Assembly: GCA_002386405.1 (NCBI GenBank)
Contig: DGIP01000037.1
Coordinates: 589-9,993, forward strand
Length of the DNA: 9,405 bases
Direction of reading: 5' to 3'
Source: Stenotrophomonas maltophilia
GTDB taxonomy: Bacteria; Pseudomonadota; Gammaproteobacteria; Xanthomonadales; Xanthomonadaceae
Positions 8,761 through 9,405 of the stretch are shown here, piece by piece; the first letter of the stretch is position 1, and each line of letters begins with the position of its first letter. A program made the position numbers and the translations under genes. The notes under the pieces were generated by a model. The model saw only the letters and a list, made by a program, of their open reading frames with translations, did no database searches and was not told where the DNA came from.

Positions 8761-8790
8761 ATCTCTAGGCCTGGAATCGCTTAACCCGCC

Positions 8791-8813
8791 GTAGAGCCAC
8801 GCCCTGCGTGGCT
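8791..8813 (+). repeat. SMAG-like REP, CCACGC type, forward
   Basis: A GTAG head (8791-8794) is followed by a perfect 8-bp stem, AGCCACGC (8795-8802) and GCGTGGCT (8806-8813), with a CCT loop. It forms an inverted pair with the copy at 8836-8858; the two 23-base units are exact reverse complements. Confidence 0.9.
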
Positions 8814-8835
8814 GCCCTTCGTTGGAAACCGCGCC

Positions 8836-8858
8836 AGCCACGCAGGGCGTGGCTCTAC
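8836..8858 (-). repeat. SMAG-like REP, CCACGC type, inverted
   Basis: AGCCACGC (8836-8843), AGG loop, GCGTGGCT (8847-8854), then CTAC (8855-8858), so the GTAG head lies on the minus strand. It is the exact reverse complement of the element at 8791-8813, 22 bases away. The pair makes a BIME-like module upstream of the transposase gene. Confidence 0.9.
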
Positions 8859-8882
8859 GTCGTGGCAGGCCGTGCACCGATG

Positions 8883-8902
8883 CGCCGAAGCGTGATTCGG
8901 CG
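8883..8902. other. Hairpin in RAYT leader
   Basis: CGCCGAA (8883-8889) pairs perfectly with TTCGGCG (8896-8902) across a six-base loop. No T-run follows. It lies about 40 bases before the transposase start and could be a leader structure; the function is unknown. Confidence 0.4.
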
Positions 8903-8921
8903 ATACCGCGGCGATCGAGGC

Positions 8922-8953
8922 GCCTCCATCGTGGAGGCATGTCCAGTCCACGA
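8922..8953 (+). promoter_or_regulatory. Overlapping hairpins around RAYT start codon
   Basis: GCCTCCA (8922-8928) pairs with TGGAGGC (8932-8938), burying the only Shine-Dalgarno-like sequence, GGAGG (8933-8937), one base before the ATG at 8939. Alternatively TCGTGGA (8929-8935) pairs with TCCACGA (8947-8953), placing the ATG in an 11-base loop. The two pairings share bases and exclude each other. Both would keep translation low, as is common for transposases. The regulatory role is inferred. Confidence 0.45.
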
Positions 8954-9373
8954 CTCCGTCTCGGCCGCGTGTCCGAACCCGGCTATGTGTATGTCCTCAC
9001 CACTGTCGTAGAGGGTCGACGCCGCCTGTTTGAAGACCCCGTCAACGCAGAGCTGGTGATCGACGCGCTACGCCATGTTGAACGCTGTGGGCGCAGCCGG
9101 TCCATGGCGTGGGTGGTGATGCCCGATCACGTCCATTGGCTGATGGAGCTGCGGCGCGGCACGCTCGCCACCTGCATGAATGTGTTCAAGTCGTACAGCA
9201 GCCGGAAACTCGGTGTCGGGAAGGTCTGGCAACTGGGCTACTACGACCACGCCGTGCGTACGGACGAATCGTTGGAACATGCAGCGCGTTACATCATCGC
9301 CAACCCGCTGCGCGCCGGCCTCGCTGAGAACATGGGGGAATACCCCTACGCCTGGTGCCGCTGGGACCTGTAG
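8939..9373 (+). CDS. REP-associated tyrosine transposase (RAYT, TnpA-REP)
   Basis: The protein has 144 residues and belongs to the HUH (Y1) family related to IS200/IS605 TnpA. It is predicted to nick and rejoin single-stranded DNA at the GTAG-headed REP palindromes around it. The metal-binding HUH motif is H64 and H66 in VVMPDHVHWLM (59-69). The likely nucleophile is Y118 in RYIIANPLRAGL (117-128), aligned from memory to Y115 of E. coli TnpA-REP. VWQLGYYDHAVR (96-107) is a further family motif. I chose the ATG at 8939, since the frame open further upstream reads through a REP and leader hairpins. The ribosome site is poorly spaced, and a GTG at 8969 is an alternative. REPs lie upstream (8739-8858) and at the stop, whose TAG belongs to a REP head. 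The gene seems intact. It is a domesticated single-copy type rather than an IS element with its own ends. Confidence 0.88.
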   Translation: MSSPRLRLGRVSEPGYVYVLTTVVEGRRRLFEDPVNAELVIDALRHVERCGRSRSMAWVVMPDHVHWLMELRRGTLATCMNVFKSYSSRKLGVGKVWQLGYYDHAVRTDESLEHAARYIIANPLRAGLAENMGEYPYAWCRWDL

Positions 9374-9392
9374 AGCCACGCCCTGCGTGGCT
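9370..9392 (+). repeat. SMAG-like REP, CCACGC type, forward, at RAYT stop
   Basis: A GTAG head (9370-9373) is followed by AGCCACGC (9374-9381), CCT loop and GCGTGGCT (9385-9392). It is identical to the copy at 8791-8813. The TAG of the head is the transposase stop codon, so the element abuts the gene with no gap. Its right partner, if any, lies beyond the window. Confidence 0.9.
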
Positions 9393-9405
9393 GCGCGCGG
9401 TGCCG

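Noticed and set aside
8822..8938. Upstream extension of the RAYT ORF
   Set aside because: It reads through an inverted REP and leader hairpins and has no family similarity before the residues following the ATG at 8939.
8739..9392. REP copies as a CRISPR array
   Set aside because: The repeats are irregularly spaced, occur in both orientations, are individually palindromic with GTAG heads and flank a RAYT; there are no uniform spacers or cas genes.

Overview
The window looks like a chromosomal segment of a Stenotrophomonas-type gammaproteobacterium (Xanthomonadaceae). The evidence is strongly GC-rich coding sequence, short palindromes headed by GTAG that resemble the SMAG repeats known from Stenotrophomonas maltophilia, and a REP-associated tyrosine transposase. 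The species is inferred, since no database could be searched.

Region 1 (1-2436) holds the last 673 codons of a MaeB-type malic enzyme whose start lies outside the window. A 414-base non-coding stretch follows, crowded with hairpins: several imperfect palindromes, two REP elements in opposite orientation flanking a probable Rho-independent terminator, a doubtful 24-codon ORF, and a strong terminator shared with the converging gene.

Region 2 (2437-6112) is one large minus-strand gene for an exported GH92 alpha-mannosidase with accessory domains at both ends, plus a 325-base divergent intergenic region. That region contains two inverted repeats that could be operators and, close to the plus-strand gene, an extended -10 promoter.

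Region 3 (6113-8742) is a tight plus-strand set of three genes: a 65-residue CHCC zinc-finger protein, a GT4 glycosyltransferase with a GTG start, and an O-antigen ligase/polymerase family membrane protein that probably starts at a GTG inside the glycosyltransferase gene. The last two suggest surface polysaccharide (LPS) assembly.

Region 4 (8739-9405) is a REP/RAYT unit (a 'REPtron'): three REPs, then the transposase gene, then a fourth REP. The stop codons of both the ligase and the transposase are formed by the TAG of a REP's GTAG head. The window appears to be mostly ordinary core genome. The most unusual material is the REP/RAYT architecture and the hairpin-dense intergenic regions; I see no clear new defence or metabolic system.
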